Assembly: GCF_041381155.1 (NCBI RefSeq)
Contig: NC_091142.1
Location: forward strand, 8,365,340-8,429,339
DNA: 64,000 nt
From: Argopecten irradians
Taxonomy: Eukaryota > Mollusca > Bivalvia > Pectinida > Pectinidae
Reading direction: 5' to 3'
Part shown: positions 38,601-50,907 of the stretch, piece after piece
How positions within the stretch are numbered: position 1 is the stretch's first letter
How the letters are laid out: each line of letters opens with the position of its first letter
Made by a program: the position numbers and the translations under genes
Notes under the pieces: model-generated
Told to the model about the DNA's origin: nothing
The model's input: the letters and a program-made list of their open reading frames with translations, nothing else
The model's database searches: none

Positions 38601-41600
38601 TTAACCATAACTCATTCATCCGTGAAATTCTAAAATTAACTATTCTAGCCTTTGAACTAGAAGGGTCTAAATATGTATAATTAAACACACAACATAAGGT
38701 TTTTTTTCTTCTATATCTTACTTTTTTAAGAACATAGACAGTGTGTAACCTCCAGGTCCGACTTCCATTTCACTGTCTGAGGACGAGGAGTCTGTTTCCG
38801 AGGAACTCCAGTCACTGAGATCATCATCATCAAGATTATCACCCTTTAATTTAAAAGCCAGGACATTTACTGAAAACATTTTTAATACAGCATATTTCCT
38901 GCGGTCAAAACTTTGGTGATATTGACTAAAACCAAGAAAACCAAATTTGAAAGTATTCAAATGATGTTATCTTGCTTTCATTAAATACCTTGTACATGTA
39001 TATGCAATTTAACCATTGCTGATTATTCTGTTGATCAAATTTTCGTGATCAATAGCATCAGAACTGTACATTAATGTCATGAAACACATATGAAATACAC
39101 ATGAAATACAATGAAATTACCAAATCCCATGAATCTGGCCATGAAATTCTGTTGAAAGTTGTTTTCATGTGTACTCCTGAATTGTTATAAATCTCATGTA
39201 AATTCAATATCAAGGCTAAGAATTAATTAAATGAGTCTATGATCGTTTCAATTTCTTATTCAATAAAGGTAGTTTGGAAGCCTGTCGGAAGGGGACTGAC
39301 TACAAGTGGTAAGGACCAGTGTAGCTAATTATCCTTCTGATTAATGTCGGCACAAATCTACAACCCTTTATCACAGAATGAGAAAGGATATTTTATATGA
39401 GTGCCAGTTATTCTACAGCAACCAAAACCTCAGAAAAACGAGTCCTTGGAATTCTTCAATACTGCACTACAAATTTTAACACTTTAACCCCTTACCCTTG
39501 AAATTTCAAGGATTTTTTTAAAGAGATTAATTTAGTGCAAACCACACAACAGTAGGTATTACAAAATTCAGTTGTTTTTTTAATATATTGAAGAGATTTT
39601 CAGAATGGAGGCTTAGACTATAAACAATTGGTTTCTAACTTATTTGATAGAAATACTGTAAGGTTGATATCTTCATCATGGAAGATGTAGTAGTTTATGT
39701 ACCTCCTGTTTCTGGAAGACAGGTGCAGATTCGGGTACGACAGGTGCTGGAGCTATTTCTTCTGTATCAACCTCCTTCTCTTCCACTACAACACAACATT
39801 TACATTTATTGACCTGATCTGAGGGAGATATGATGGTTTGTTTACCTACATTATGCTGTATATGCCCAGTGTAAAAATCAGATGTAAAGATACATTTATT
39901 GACCTGGTTTACAGAGATATTTTGATTTATTTCCTAAGGCATGTTGTATATCTCTAGATTGAAAAGAGATAAAGATGGCTTACTGTATACAAAACTACAA
40001 GTCCGTATCATACCTGTTTATAGCATAAAAAATAGTTGGAATGGTTTGAAATTATACAAGAAGCACACTGGTTTCTTTATCATGTTATTTCATATTTTAT
40101 CTTTCATCTGAATAAATTCATTACCTTTTTCCTCTTCATCCTCATCACCTTCATCAGGATGCTGAAATAGACATTCAGTTTTTTATTTTTATAAATGAAT
40201 AAAAAAAAATTCAAAATGAAGTAGGTAACCAAAATTTTTTCATACTGGAAATGTTGTCATTAAAGCAATTTCCTCAAACTCTGAACAAACTTAAAAAGAC
40301 ATGATGGGAAAGACATGGATAAAACTATGTATCCTTCTTTCATGATGGAACGGGACAGGATAGACATTGGTAATAATCAAATGGTGGGGGTATAAGAAGA
40401 AATCTCAGCTTATACAGCAAAGGTCATAAGAATTTATCGATTTTCTGAAGTCAGATACAGCTGTTATTAAAAGAAACAAGATCTTTTTATTTCTATAATG
40501 TTCTAAACTATTCTTACATATAATTCTATGGCTAACAATTGATTAACTACTTTTATATATCAAATTACAGACAGTTACAATTCAGCTACAAATTTACCTC
40601 TCTATAACTGCTGATTTGCTCCTCAAAATCGCGATTGTACTTTCGAAGCTTCTGTCGAAGAGTTGTCAAACCTTTGGCATTGTTCTTGCTCATCTGTTTT
40701 CTAGCCTCTCTATCCTCCCAGCACTGAAAACAACAGACAATGAGTCAGGTACAGTAGTAAACTGCAAACCAGAAGGGGTAACTATTGCCAAAAGACCTTT
40801 CTACGAGGGAAATTTTGTCGACCTGTGGGTCCATTTTTCATTACTTATGGTGACAACTTCAAAATTTACTGAAACATTTTTCATTTTGTAGTTTTATTTG
40901 CAGTTTTGATAAAAGGTTTTTATATTATTGATCCAGGATCTTTTGGTCATATATATCAATTTATTTCACTGACAAAAGATATTGGACAATATTCCAAGAC
41001 ATTTTCTGGCATTCCCACTGCATGAGACATGTTTTTGTGAGAGGCAGACACAGATGAAAAACAAAGGTCAAGGTCAATCACAAAGGACAATTTCCAAAGT
41101 TCAAGGTCAATTACAAAGGAATAATTAAAAGCAGTACATGGAAATATATGACACCATATGATTGTATAGTCTAGCCTTTTAAGTCAGAAGCAAATAACTC
41201 AAGAAAATCCTTCAAAATATCAAACATATTCAAGATCTGTTGATTTGTTTTGCATTAATATTTTTTGTCAATAACGAATGTTTATTTACCAGAGTTGAAG
41301 ACAACAAAATCTGAGGGTATGTCTCAGTGAAAGTAAACAGTTAATAACTTATCGCGTGTATTTTACCTCATTAACAAATTCTTCCAACTCTGACAGACAT
41401 CGTATGTAGAACCGTGGGGTGCCACCTTCTTTATCTACCACCTTCTTAGCTTTGTCGTAAGCACGGCCTAAATCCTCAAAACCTGGAATACAATTGAACA
41501 CTAGTAATTTCCTTTCATAAGGTTGTATTGTATACAAATATACCAGGTTTTCATGTTATATACTGATAACTATAATTATTAAATATCTCATAAATATACT

Positions 41601-41697
41601 AGGTTTTCATTATACCAACTGATAAATATAACTTATATATATTTATCTCATAAAGACAACATGACAAGGCATGTCTTAGCAACTTGTTGTATTTCAT

Positions 41698-41735
<38 letters not shown>

Positions 41736-43066
41736 CCTAACACTCATCAGTTATTAACTGATATGTTACAGAAATTGCACCCACCTGACAAGACCTTTGA
41801 CATATCCTTAATCTTCTTGTGGTTTCCTATTAACTTTATGATTTTTCGCAGTTCTTCATACCTGTCAAATTAATTAACATAAATGCACTAATCCCAAACT
41901 AAAGCCTCCATCATTAGTATACGTAGTTACAAGTATGCTTTTTGTAATAACAGGCGACTAAAATCACTTTCTTTTCAAACATGTATCTTCAGATAGTTGT
42001 AATTATTTTTTCTCGTCTGTGTCAGATACAATATACTCTATGCTTCTTATGTTTCAATTTTTACTTTCATTATAATTATTTTCCTGTTGTATTTTGTCAG
42101 CATTTTCCAGCTATATAGAGCTTTGTTTTTTATTGATTTATTAACACTCTATAATGTATTTAAACTTCATTTCTCTGATGTCAGTAATAGTTTCACACAT
42201 TTTTAATTTGTTGACATTTTATCTTTCTACAATTACTCATCTCTGTTACAAATAAATGTAACAGAATTTCAAAATACCTTATTCGACCCAAAAAGCGCCC
42301 ATGTTCCTATAAACGCCCCTCCCCCTTTTTGAGGCCTCGATTTTAATTGCCCTGGCATAAACAAATACCATAACTATACAAAATTGTATAGATTTGCAAT
42401 AATTTCGTCTTAAAAGCACCTTTTCATTTTTCAAACGCCCTGGGCGCTTATTGTGTCGAATACGGTATATCAAATGGTGAATCAAAGTTATACAATTAAC
42501 TATCAATAATATTACCTTTTGTCTTTAGCACTGCGTACAACTCGAGTTTGTTCCTCTTCATCGTCACTCAACTGGAAAGCCCTGAAATCAGAAAATTTAT
42601 TCATCTAAATATGATTTTAATGGTAATACTTACTTCAACCAAAACCATTTTAGTTTGTAAAATTAGACCAAAACAACGAGCTATAATACACTTTTAACAG
42701 ATTTTGTTATTAATTTATTGGTAGGTTTCAGAAAATGCATTAAAATAATGTTTTCATTGCATGGATGCAGAACTTGTCATTCTCAAATTAAACTTCCAAA
42801 ACATGCTTATTAACGATAGAACTATTGATTATCAATCGGTTTGTGTTTGCAATTACTGGTAATAAATTGAAATTTTTCTAGCTAACACTAGTCTATAATT
42901 GGTCCTCAACAATGATCCAGAGGAAATCGTGAACTATTGTGAAGGTTAAAAGTAATACTTACGCAGGCCTCATAGGCCTATCTTTCTGTGGTGCGAATGT
43001 TGGTTCATCACTATCACTTGAGCTGTCAGACTCAGAGTCTGATCCTCGGAAGAAACGTCCCGCCAT
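26638..43066 (-). CDS. EIF3C: eukaryotic translation initiation factor 3 subunit C, complete
   Basis: Core subunit of the eIF3 complex, which binds the 40S ribosome and recruits mRNA. Coding exons from 5': 42963-43066, 42516-42581, 41785-41861, 41367-41482, 40598-40723, 40125-40161, 39703-39785, 38722-38843, 38014-38122, 37459-37721, 36811-36907, 36052-36164, 35609-35756, 35180-35212, 34476-34676, 33930-34055, 33295-33448, 32724-32917, 31882-32085, 30668-30830, 27492-27734, 26638-26672. Total 2814 nt, 937 aa (vertebrate about 913), with every phase consistent. It starts [14 protein letters not shown] as in other animals. An acidic/Ser and Lys-rich part covers roughly 1-270; [20 protein letters not shown] is in exon 15; the PCI domain spans about 660-845; the tail (846-926) is rich in Gly, Asn, Gln and Trp with repeated [10 protein letters not shown]. 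Donors of exons 9 (GTTTTT) and 21 (GTTTGT) are atypical. A TTGCAG acceptor-like site 18 bp before the ATG suggests a 5' UTR intron. Confidence 0.95.
26797..27209. mobile_element. TIR element in the last eIF3c intron
   Basis: Inverted ends TTTAAAGGCCCACTACCTTT and (read inward from 27209) CTTAAAGGCCCACTTCCTTT enclose about 410 bp. Internal sequence has TACCGCGCGGTA and CATAAGACGACCCGC but no coding potential. A fragment with the same internal motif lies at 16140-16250. Confidence 0.7.
27222..27362. repeat. short TIR element (CTGTCTATAAAGACC family)
   Basis: AGTTAAAACTGTCTATAAAG opens and GGTGGTCTTTATACAGAGG closes it, the same layout as the element at 8013-8193 next to AACS exon 5. It lies in the last eIF3c intron about 120 bp from exon 21. 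Confidence 0.55.
29150..29246. repeat. short palindromic element (CTCATTCACCCCTGAAA family)
   Basis: ACTCATTTATCCCTGAAAAT opens and TGGGGTGAATAAGTTAA closes it, with the TAGTCTAGTC and TTAGAAGAGTCTAAAT core. It sits in the long intron between eIF3c exons 21 and 20. The rest of that 2.9-kb intron (27735-30667) shows only AT-rich DNA and a single tandem-core fragment at 28160-28265. Confidence 0.65.
30805..31550 (-). repeat. tandem array of the eIF3c exon 20 acceptor region
   Basis: About eight units of roughly 100 bp, each containing (minus strand) the 3' splice site CCTTTGACAG and the first ~22 nt of exon 20 (GCGTCTCTGGATGAGCCAAC or close variants), plus TATTCAATATTCATTGTTTC of the intron end and a T-rich run. 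The true junction is 30830|30831. Copies with an intact CAG fall at about 30919, 31022, 31123, 31327, 31432 and 31538; those near 31225 and 31475 have lost it. The array reaches about 700 bp into the 1.05-kb intron. Confidence 0.85.
34681..34910. repeat. CAAAGGTCAAGGTAA tandem repeat in eIF3c intron
   Basis: About five degenerate units of 45-55 bp, TCAAAGGTCAAGGTAA plus GTGTGACCTATCAAG, begin directly upstream (transcript sense) of exon 15. Each unit contains nuclear-receptor-like half-sites (AAGGTCA, TCAAGGT). It is probably a minisatellite of no specific function. Confidence 0.7.
36660..36745. repeat. short TTAATRTCACATT repeat
   Basis: Four or five copies of an 18-bp unit, CTTAATATCACATTYYNN, occur in the intron between eIF3c exons 12 and 11. 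Only repetition can be stated. Confidence 0.6.
37360..37443. repeat. short palindromic element (CTCATTCACCCCTGAAA family)
   Basis: ACTCATTCACCCCTGAAATT opens and TTCAGGGGTGAACAGATT closes it. It ends about 15 bp from the 3' edge of eIF3c exon 10 (37459), overlapping the start of that intron. A more diverged copy lies at 38607-38675, just beyond exon 8. Confidence 0.65.
41695..41731. repeat. poly-T tract in eIF3c intron
   Basis: About 35 consecutive T on the plus strand, hence poly-A in the sense of the transcript. No target duplication or SINE/LINE body was recognised beside it. Confidence 0.9.
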
Positions 43067-44835
43067 AATTATTTAGAATTCTGCAATACAATGATTACAA
43101 GAATATTTGTATCATGAATCTGTAGACACAAGTCTCCATCTTTTTATTATGCATTATGCATTAAGCTATTAATGTTGAAGTAGGTCGCGATGCAGCGTAC
43201 ACGTATACAGGGTGCATATACATGCATGTTTACAATGAAGTCGGTTACCCAATATCCGAGATAATCAGGACTAGCTGACAACAGACTTAGACATTGTACA
43301 GATAGATGTCCTATCCCAGACATCTATCTGTTAAAATGCCCAAGTCTGGTGTCAGGGCTAGCTAGAGTATCCCGGGCTAGTCATCCAAGACCCTAACAAA
43401 TATAACTGAAAACTCTATTCTGGAAATCATGTACAGATTATTAAGGAGCCTGGACCATAACACAAATAATCCTCTCTTCCTTACTTATTCTTGTTGTATG
43501 CACAATGCTGTTAGAAGTTTTGTCCAATCAACAGCATAATGGAAGCATGTTTACTCAAATGCAGGATTAATATTGTTACACCCATATGCGTGGTTTTGCA
43601 CAACCTGGCAAATACAAGATGGAGTTGAGGGAAATGTGTTTTCATCTGAGTGGGCATTAATAGTAATACCATTCTATAATCGAGACCGATGGAATGCCTT
43701 GATCACTAGCAATGGATACACTTGCTCTTATTGCACTTACATTCAACATATTGCACTAGAATTCGCCCCCCCCCCCCCTCTTTTCTTCTCTTTATTCTGT
43801 TACCGGCATTCCTATTTGCAACGGTTGAACGATATTAATGATCAGATTTAAACACACTTACCCGTACTTATGTATAAGTGTCAATGTTTATCTCAATTTG
43901 ATCCAATAATGTTATCAAAAAGCAGTTCATGAAGATGAAAATAGACAGCTGCTATCAAATTATGTCCGATTTGGTCGTGAGAAATGGCGCATGCCGAAAC
44001 CACATGGATTGCGTACTACGTCATCAAAATGTGAGTTGGATATCTAAAGTGAAAGTAGGACGTTGCGCTATATCCGGAACAGGGCGGAAACATGTAAGTA
44101 AGACAAGTATTTTTTAAATCTTGAAAAGCAACATTAAAACATATATGTATTTAAAAAATAGAATTAAAAAATCTTAATCAAACGCTAAATAATATAGACT
44201 TTATAATAATACATGTATTTTTTTTAAATTGGCATATTTCATAAACAAATGTTATTTTCAAAAGTTGGGAATGTAAATTCCATCAACTCTTTTTATTATT
44301 CTTTTGCAGTGTTAATTAAATGGACCTTTAATCTTTTTTGTCAGATTTAAAATGGCATAATGGGTCTAGAATAATGTTTGCTAATAAATACTCTAGGTAT
44401 GTCACAGTGTCAAGGGACCCCTTGTGTCCTTCGATCGTTTGATCATATTTTCTTTTCTTTTTTAATAATTTTTGCTAATGAAAGGTACGTGTACTTCATT
44501 ATTTATCTGATATCCATTTATAATGGTATTTACTCATTAGTTTGACTACAAATTATTATTTTTCGAGAAAAACAAATAGCAGGTGTTCGGTTTTCTCCAA
44601 ATATTTGGCATGTTATCGATTAAATTCTGTCGACATTTCTCAAGATGAAATGATTTTTAAAATATGCCATAGGTATAATCTTTAGGTAGATGCTTTGAAA
44701 AATGAATTCGGTGAAAAACGAATTCAAGAGCTAAACTTTAGCCGGTGAGAATTAAAAAAAAAAATCAACATTTGCCCTCTAGGTAAATTTGAATTTTATC
44801 ATAGACATAATACAACAACAGTTATACCAAACTCA
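43067..44835. promoter_or_regulatory. eIF3c 5' flank; probable promoter near 43.97-44.10 kb
   Basis: The stretch upstream of the eIF3c ATG contains a patch at about 43970-44100 that is richer in CpG than its surroundings, with ETS-like TATCCGGAAC and a TACGTCA motif. Together with the acceptor-like TTGCAG just before the ATG, this suggests a non-coding first exon around here. No TATA box was identified. A run of nine to ten C lies near 43768-43777. The remainder to 44835 is AT-rich without exons. Confidence 0.3.
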
Positions 44836-44837
44836 AT

Positions 44838-46530
44838 GAACAAACGACCTTCTGAACGTGACCCCACAGGATACCCAACTCCAAGGACAAATGACCTTCT
44901 GAACTAACTCCAAGGACAAATGACCTTCTGAACATGATTGCAGGATACCCAACGACAAATGACCTTCTGAACGTGACCCAAAGGACACCCAACTCCAAGG
45001 ACAAATGACCTTCTGAACATGATTCCAGGATACCCAACTCCAAGGACAAATGACCTTCTGAACGTGACCGCAGGATACCCAACTCCAAGGACAAATGACC
45101 TTCTGAACATGACTGCAGGATACCCAACCCAACGACAAATGACCTTCTGAACGTGACCTCAGATACCCAACTCCAAGGACAAATGACCTTCTGAACGTGA
45201 TCGCATGATACCCAACGACAAATGACCTTCTGAAAGTGACCGCAGGATACCCAACGACAAATGACCTTCTGAAGGTGACCACAGGATACCCATCTCCAAG
45301 GACAAATGACCTTCTGAACGTGACAACAGGATACCCAAATCCAAGGACAAATGACCTTCTGAACATGACCGCAGGAAACCCAACGGCATATGACCTTCTG
45401 AACGTGACCGCAGGATACCCAACTCTAAAAACAAATGACCTTCTGAAGTTGATCACAGGACAGCCAACTCCTGGACAAATGGCTCTTTATAATCTGAATA
45501 TGACCAAAGGAAACCCAACTCCAAAGACAAATGACCTTCTGAACGTGATCGCATGAACCCAACGACAAATGACCTTCTGAAAGTGACCGCAGGAATACCC
45601 CAACTCCAAGGACAAATGACCTTCTGAACGTGACCACAGGATATCCATCTCCAAGGACAAATGACCTTCTGAACCGTCCAAGGACAAATGACTTCTGATA
45701 CCCCAAATCCAAGGACAAATGACCTTCTGAACATGACCGCAGGAAACCCAACGACATATGACCTTCTGAACGTGACCGCAGGATACCCAACTCTAAAAAC
45801 AAATGACCTTCGGAAGTTGATCACAGGACAGCCAATTCCATGGACAAATGGCTCTTTAGGAACCCAAGACAAATGATCTGAAATGTGACCAAAGGAAACC
45901 CAACTTCAAGGACAAATCACCTTCTGAACGTGACCGCAGGATACCCAACTCCAAGGGCAAATGACCTTCTGAACATGACCGCAGGAAACCCAACGGCATA
46001 TGACCTTCTGAACGTGACCGCAGGATACCCAAATCTAAAAACAAATGACCTTCTGAAGTTGATCACAGGACAGCCAATTCCATGGACAAATGGCTCTTTA
46101 TGATCTGAATGTGACCAAAGGAAACCCAACTTCAAGGACAAATCACCTTCTGAACGTGACCGCAGGATACCCAACTCCAAGGGCAAATGACCTTCTGAAC
46201 ATGACCACAGGACACCCAACGGCATATGACCTTCTGAACGTGACCGCAGGATACCCAACTCTAAAAACAAATGACCTTCTGAAGTTGATCACAGGACAGC
46301 CAACTCCATGGACAAATGGCTCTTTATAATCTGAATGTGACCAAAGGAAACCCAACTTCAAGGACAAATCACCTTCTGAACGTGACCGCAGAATACCCAA
46401 CTCCAAGGGCAAATGACCTTCTGAACATGACCACAGGACACCGAAATCCAAGGTCAAATGACCTTCTGAACGTGACCACAGGACACCCAATATCAAGGAC
46501 AAATGACCTTCAGAACATGATCACACGGTA
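44838..46530. repeat. 39/45-bp minisatellite with higher-order structure
   Basis: About 38 units of AAATGACCTTCTGAACGTGA, CCGCAGGATACCCAACTCCA, AGGAC (45 bp) or a form 6 bp shorter (39 bp). From about 45470 onward a higher-order block of roughly 226-241 bp, marked by GACAAATGGCTCTTTA, repeats (45478, 45842, 46083, 46309). Both unit lengths are multiples of three, so long open frames exist on both strands, up to 207 codons on the minus strand with RRSFVLGVGYPAVTF periodicity. I treat these as by-products: no start context, splice pattern or known domain supports a protein. Confidence 0.85.
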
Positions 46531-46544
46531 CTTAACTTAAATAT

Positions 46545-46622
46545 CTTTTCATGTTATGGAAATATAACGCAAAAATCTGAGTGTACTCTGGAAATATAAC
46601 GCAAAAATCTGAGTGTACTCTA
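46545..46622. repeat. 35-bp direct duplication
   Basis: TGGAAATATAACGCAAAAAT plus CTGAGTGTACTC occurs twice head to tail immediately after the minisatellite. Confidence 0.85.
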
Positions 46623-47900
46623 AATAAAACGCGAAGTGAACCCATCTCCAAAAAGAAGACACCGTCTCTCCACCTGAGCTGCACTGGCAGCCTGCCATCA
46701 ATTACGACTGCATGGCATGTTTTCACTCACAGCCGTCATCGATACCCTCGATCCTTCCACTGTATTGCCAGCTCATCCAACACAACTTGCTTGGACAATA
46801 GAGACTAAATAACTATATGCCTGAACTTTGATTGGTAACCGCTATATCTGGTAGAAACTACACACGACCATTCAGATCTGTCATAAACAGCCAAACTCCT
46901 GCTGTACCCAGCACTCCACTGTCCTCCATACTGCCTTTCCCACTCTTTTCATCGGCCTTTACGATATTGATGAATTTCAAACCGCCTTTGTCCCTCTTTG
47001 GTCTCTTTCTGCTGCTCTACGTGGCGTCTTAAGTACTGTCGAGGACACCAGGCTATCGTGAACTTTGCATCTTCATACTTTTGGGGCTATCGCATATATG
47101 GAAAGCAGGAAAATTGGTGCTACGGTCATGCCACACAGTACAGGGCGAGTCAGCCTCCATTGATCACATTTCCTAGTTAGATGGCGTCGGCAATATGTAG
47201 TAGACTGACTGCAGTTGGAACTGTGTCTCTGAGACTCCAATTGTCATACCATGAGCTTCTTCTGACGAGGACGTTCTCAATTCCAGCTAACTTCATAGTT
47301 TCTTAGTTCTGTAGTTGTACATTTGTAACACCATTCGTACATGTTCTTCCATTGCACTAACTCCATCAAGACGTATTCTCTCAGACGACTGTCATGAATT
47401 CGTGTAGGCGCTTGTGATGACATTGTTCTTGCGTTCCTGATGACATCCAATACTTCCTTCGACTATGATCAAGAATCACATGTTCCCCAGCTCCCAATCC
47501 TTCTTAGGATCGCTTTGCAAGTCATACACACATGTATACTTATCCCTTCTCTTCTCTTAGTGCTCCAGACCTTTTACTGCCCGGATGTGATGTAAAGTGG
47601 GAGCGGTTGGCTGCAAATATTACACACTGTTTCATTGTCTGCTTCTTTAAGCTTTCTTTAACATTTCTCGGGATGTTTCTGCGCAGTTCAGACAACACAG
47701 GCCTTCTTTCTTCAGATGGAAGTGTATTATTTTGCGAGCTGTATCAGATTTGACCTCAAGCCAGTTATTCCCCGTTGTCTTCTCTTCCTTGGTTGTATTT
47801 TCTCTTTTGCACCAAATCTGTCGAATTAAGGATTTTATTGGGTTTTTTTGTTTGCACTAAATAACCCCGGGCCTTGATCTGCTACCAGTCAAGTTTGGTC
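46623..47900. other. unrecognised region, possibly degraded coding DNA
   Basis: Base composition is more balanced than the flanks and several short open frames lie on both strands (up to 75 codons). On the minus strand short coding-like pieces such as QVVLDELAIQWKDRGY (around 46760-46800) appear between stops. I could not assign a family. A decayed transposon or retroelement is possible; so is chance. Confidence 0.35.
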
Positions 47901-47984
47901 CATGTAAACAGTTCAGTTGATGATGATAAGTTTACAACTTACAATCTGCGCAGAATTTTTTAACTAGTAACGATTTAAGGATTA

Positions 47985-48990
47985 ACACATGTACCTCTTT
48001 CCCCCCATTGGACCCGGACCCTTCTGCCCCATGAGGCCAGAGTCAAGATGTACAAACTCTTGCTCTCCTTCCCAGTAATTTTCTGGCCTTGGGTTACGTT
48101 ACAATCCAGACAAAACTTCATGACCTGTAGCAATTAAAGGAATAGTCTCCAATTCCTCTATTTGACCCCATCATTTCATTCACAGGGAGGTCAGAGCCAA
48201 GAATTGTACAAACTCTCTTTCCTTTTCTCAAGGGGTGTTTCTGGCTAAATTTGATAACAATCGGTACAGATCTTTATCACTAGTAATATTCTTAAAGGAA
48301 CAATCAGTCAAGAGTACAGTAGTAATATAAAGTTTGCACATTTTTCGGAAACAGTTTTAGTTAGAAAAGTTTTACTGTGGATATGCCAGAAAATACCACA
48401 CTGTAGTGAAATTTATCTTTGTGTACCTGTGAAATGTGAAACTCTTCTTACTATCCCCGCCATTACACAGTGGTCGGATGTCTTGTATGCCGAAACCCTA
48501 ACCCTTGCCATGTGTAGTAAAGACTTCTTTGTCTAGGACTACTCAAATAGCCCTTACAGTAGTGTGTTTACCTTATTAGATGTATGTTCTTCTCTAGAAA
48601 TAATTTCATCAACTCCTCAGTAGTTATGTATTGAATTTGTTTCACATGCGTTACTTTGGCTCGGGTATGGGTACAGCGTACATGTATGTTGTACCTGCTT
48701 AATAGTATTGATCAACGATTTGGAATTTCAACGGTATCAAACAAAATCATTAAGAATGTCATGAAATTTGTCAATATTTCTTGTTATATGTTTCATAAGG
48801 AATAAAGAACAACACATTTATGTCAATTTGCTTTGTGGTTATTTAACAGCTAGAATTAGCCTCACGGAATTGTTCCTTTAAGGAATTACTAAAGTACCCC
48901 TGTTTCTCCTATCTGGCTCCATCCCTCCTGCCCCACGGAAGTCGGTCAGAGTCAAGATTTATACAATATCGATTCTTAAACATCTTATCT
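47985..48990. mobile_element. decayed tandom-core repeat interrupted by a TIR element
   Basis: Three diverged units (near 48005, 48165 and 48905) share CCCCATGAGG(C/T)CAGAG and CAAGANTNTACAAACTC-like strings, resembling the cores of the elements at 9116 and 24135. Between the second and third lies the TIR element listed at 48292-48881. No termini are recognisable. Confidence 0.45.
48292..48881. mobile_element. TIR element with TTAA borders
   Basis: TTAAAGGAACAATC on the left and, inverted, TTAAAGGAACAATT on the right, so each terminus begins at a TTAA. The interior is about 580 bp without a recognisable transposase. TTAA borders fit piggyBac-type insertion, but that is inference. Confidence 0.6.
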
Positions 48991-50320
48991 TAAACGTCAT
49001 AAAGATGGGGATGGGTTGTAATTCTCAAGAATTACAAAACCTTCATAAAAAAACTTTCAATATTTTTTCATCATACAAAAAAAGCAATAAATCGTATTTT
49101 TGAAACTTTTATTAATCTCACCCTCATAAAAGAACTTGTGAATTTTTTAATAATCTTACCCTCATAAAAGAAAATGTTACGAAGAATTTGAACAATTTTG
49201 TTAAAAGTTCACAGCATACAAAATGCATTTAACAACACTAGTTAAAAAGCACATGTTATATTCAGTTAGATATTCTTTGACATGGCCAGTTTTTAATTGC
49301 AATGTAAATTGTATAACACCCTGTTAACCTACATTAATACCAGGTAGTTAATATCCACTAAAGATTTGCTATAACAAGTGATAGCAGACGGATTTTAACA
49401 TGCACCAAAGAACATTCTATATCAGTAAATATTGTAAGAGGGATCCTCTCTCCTTATTCTTTATGAAAAATATAAAGCTTTCCACAAATCATTTATGTTT
49501 TCATTCTTATCAATCACAAACTAAAATTGCCAACCTACAATTAAAATTAAAGCCAAATAACGATAACAAAGTTTAGATTTGCAAAATGTACATCGTTTGA
49601 AAGAAGTAATGGCGACAAACTTAATCTTACTAATATTCACTTGGTCCCAAAATGCAATATGCATGACAATGGTATAAGGCCCTAGGTAGTCCACGCAAGA
49701 AATTTGAGACAGATCCTATCAATGCTTGAGAAATAAATGTACAAAATTTCAACATCCGAATTCAAAATGGCTGCTTGTCATAGGCAAAAGGCAATCTTGA
49801 GTGATGATGTGTTCAAATGATATGCAATGAAAATAGGAAATTTGTTTTTGTGAACTAAAAACATGCCTCTTGTAGATACAATTGTACATAAAAATTAATT
49901 ATGATCTTTTTTACATTAAACATGTCTTGAAACATTTTAACATTGACCTGTAACAAGTCTAATAATACTATTCAAACTAATATATGTAAGCTGTCTTGAA
50001 CAATGTTAACACATACTGATAAATATCTGTAAATACAACTAGAAAAAGTTGTTTGAGATAAAAATGCGAAAGTAAACGGGACGGGACTGAAGAGAATTGC
50101 CTTCCTCCATATTCTTGTCCGAAACATATGTTGGCAGAGTGGGAAAATAATCTTTGATCTTATTTCAGGTAAAAGTGATTTTGACATCTTGCATAGTTAT
50201 ACACGAGTATCTATTGTTCATATTAAGTAGACACACTATGTGAGTAAGAATGATGCGAAAGATTATTAAATATTCAACATAAGACTATCATTATTTAGAC
50301 ATGACATATCTGAAAAAATT
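48991..50320. other. non-genic AT-rich stretch
   Basis: No exon, tandem array or RNA gene was recognised on either strand. Duplicated short strings such as AATCTTACCCTCATAAAAGAA (49120-49170) are the only visible structure. Confidence 0.55.
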
Positions 50321-50679
50321 GAAGATGCTCCACCGCCGGCAGAGCATAAATGATATTCATCATTTGAACATTAATTGGTGTTTAATTGTGTATTCATATG
50401 CCTAATTAACACAAAAATAGTATAAAATAATTTATTTCATCTTTGGTGCATGCGCAATCAGTACTTCATTCCATATAGGATATAGTGCCACAGAATTTTT
50501 TCTGGGTGCAATTAATTATTTTTCATATTTTTAACTTGAAGTAAAATTAGAAGCTCAAACTTTTCAATTGTGGTAATGGTGTTAAGTAAGTAACTTTTGT
50601 AACTGAAGAAAAATACCAAATCGTCTGCTCCTGTTTTTGTTAGTGAAAAAATACCATTTGTCAGCGGTGGAGCATCTTT
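50321..50679. mobile_element. MITE-like element (AAGATGCTCCACCGC ends)
   Basis: GAAGATGCTCCACCGCCGGC on the left and, read inward from 50679, AAAGATGCTCCACCGCTGAC on the right; about 360 bp, AT-rich inside, non-coding. It lies 3' of the AACS gene. Confidence 0.75.
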
Positions 50680-50907
50680 AAATAAAATTAGGTGCTTATT
50701 GAAAATATAGTTAATGCTTAAGTCATCAAATTGCTTTAAGCTAAAAATTTTAATAATTACCATAAAAATGTAATTAATAAATATAATTATTAATAGATAT
50801 CAATGAAGATAGGTATGTCATTTTCTTCAGACATAAACAAGACATATCCTTATAGTGTATAAATCAGAGAGAAAGTACATGATTTGATTGAATATACTGT
50901 AATCATA

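Noticed and set aside
44833..45456. 207-codon open frame on the minus strand and overlapping long frames
   Set aside because: It lies wholly in the 39/45-bp minisatellite; several frames on both strands are equally open because the unit has few stops.
50512..50763. 83-codon minus-strand open frame
   Set aside because: It straddles the right half of the MITE-like element at 50321-50679 and shows no domain.
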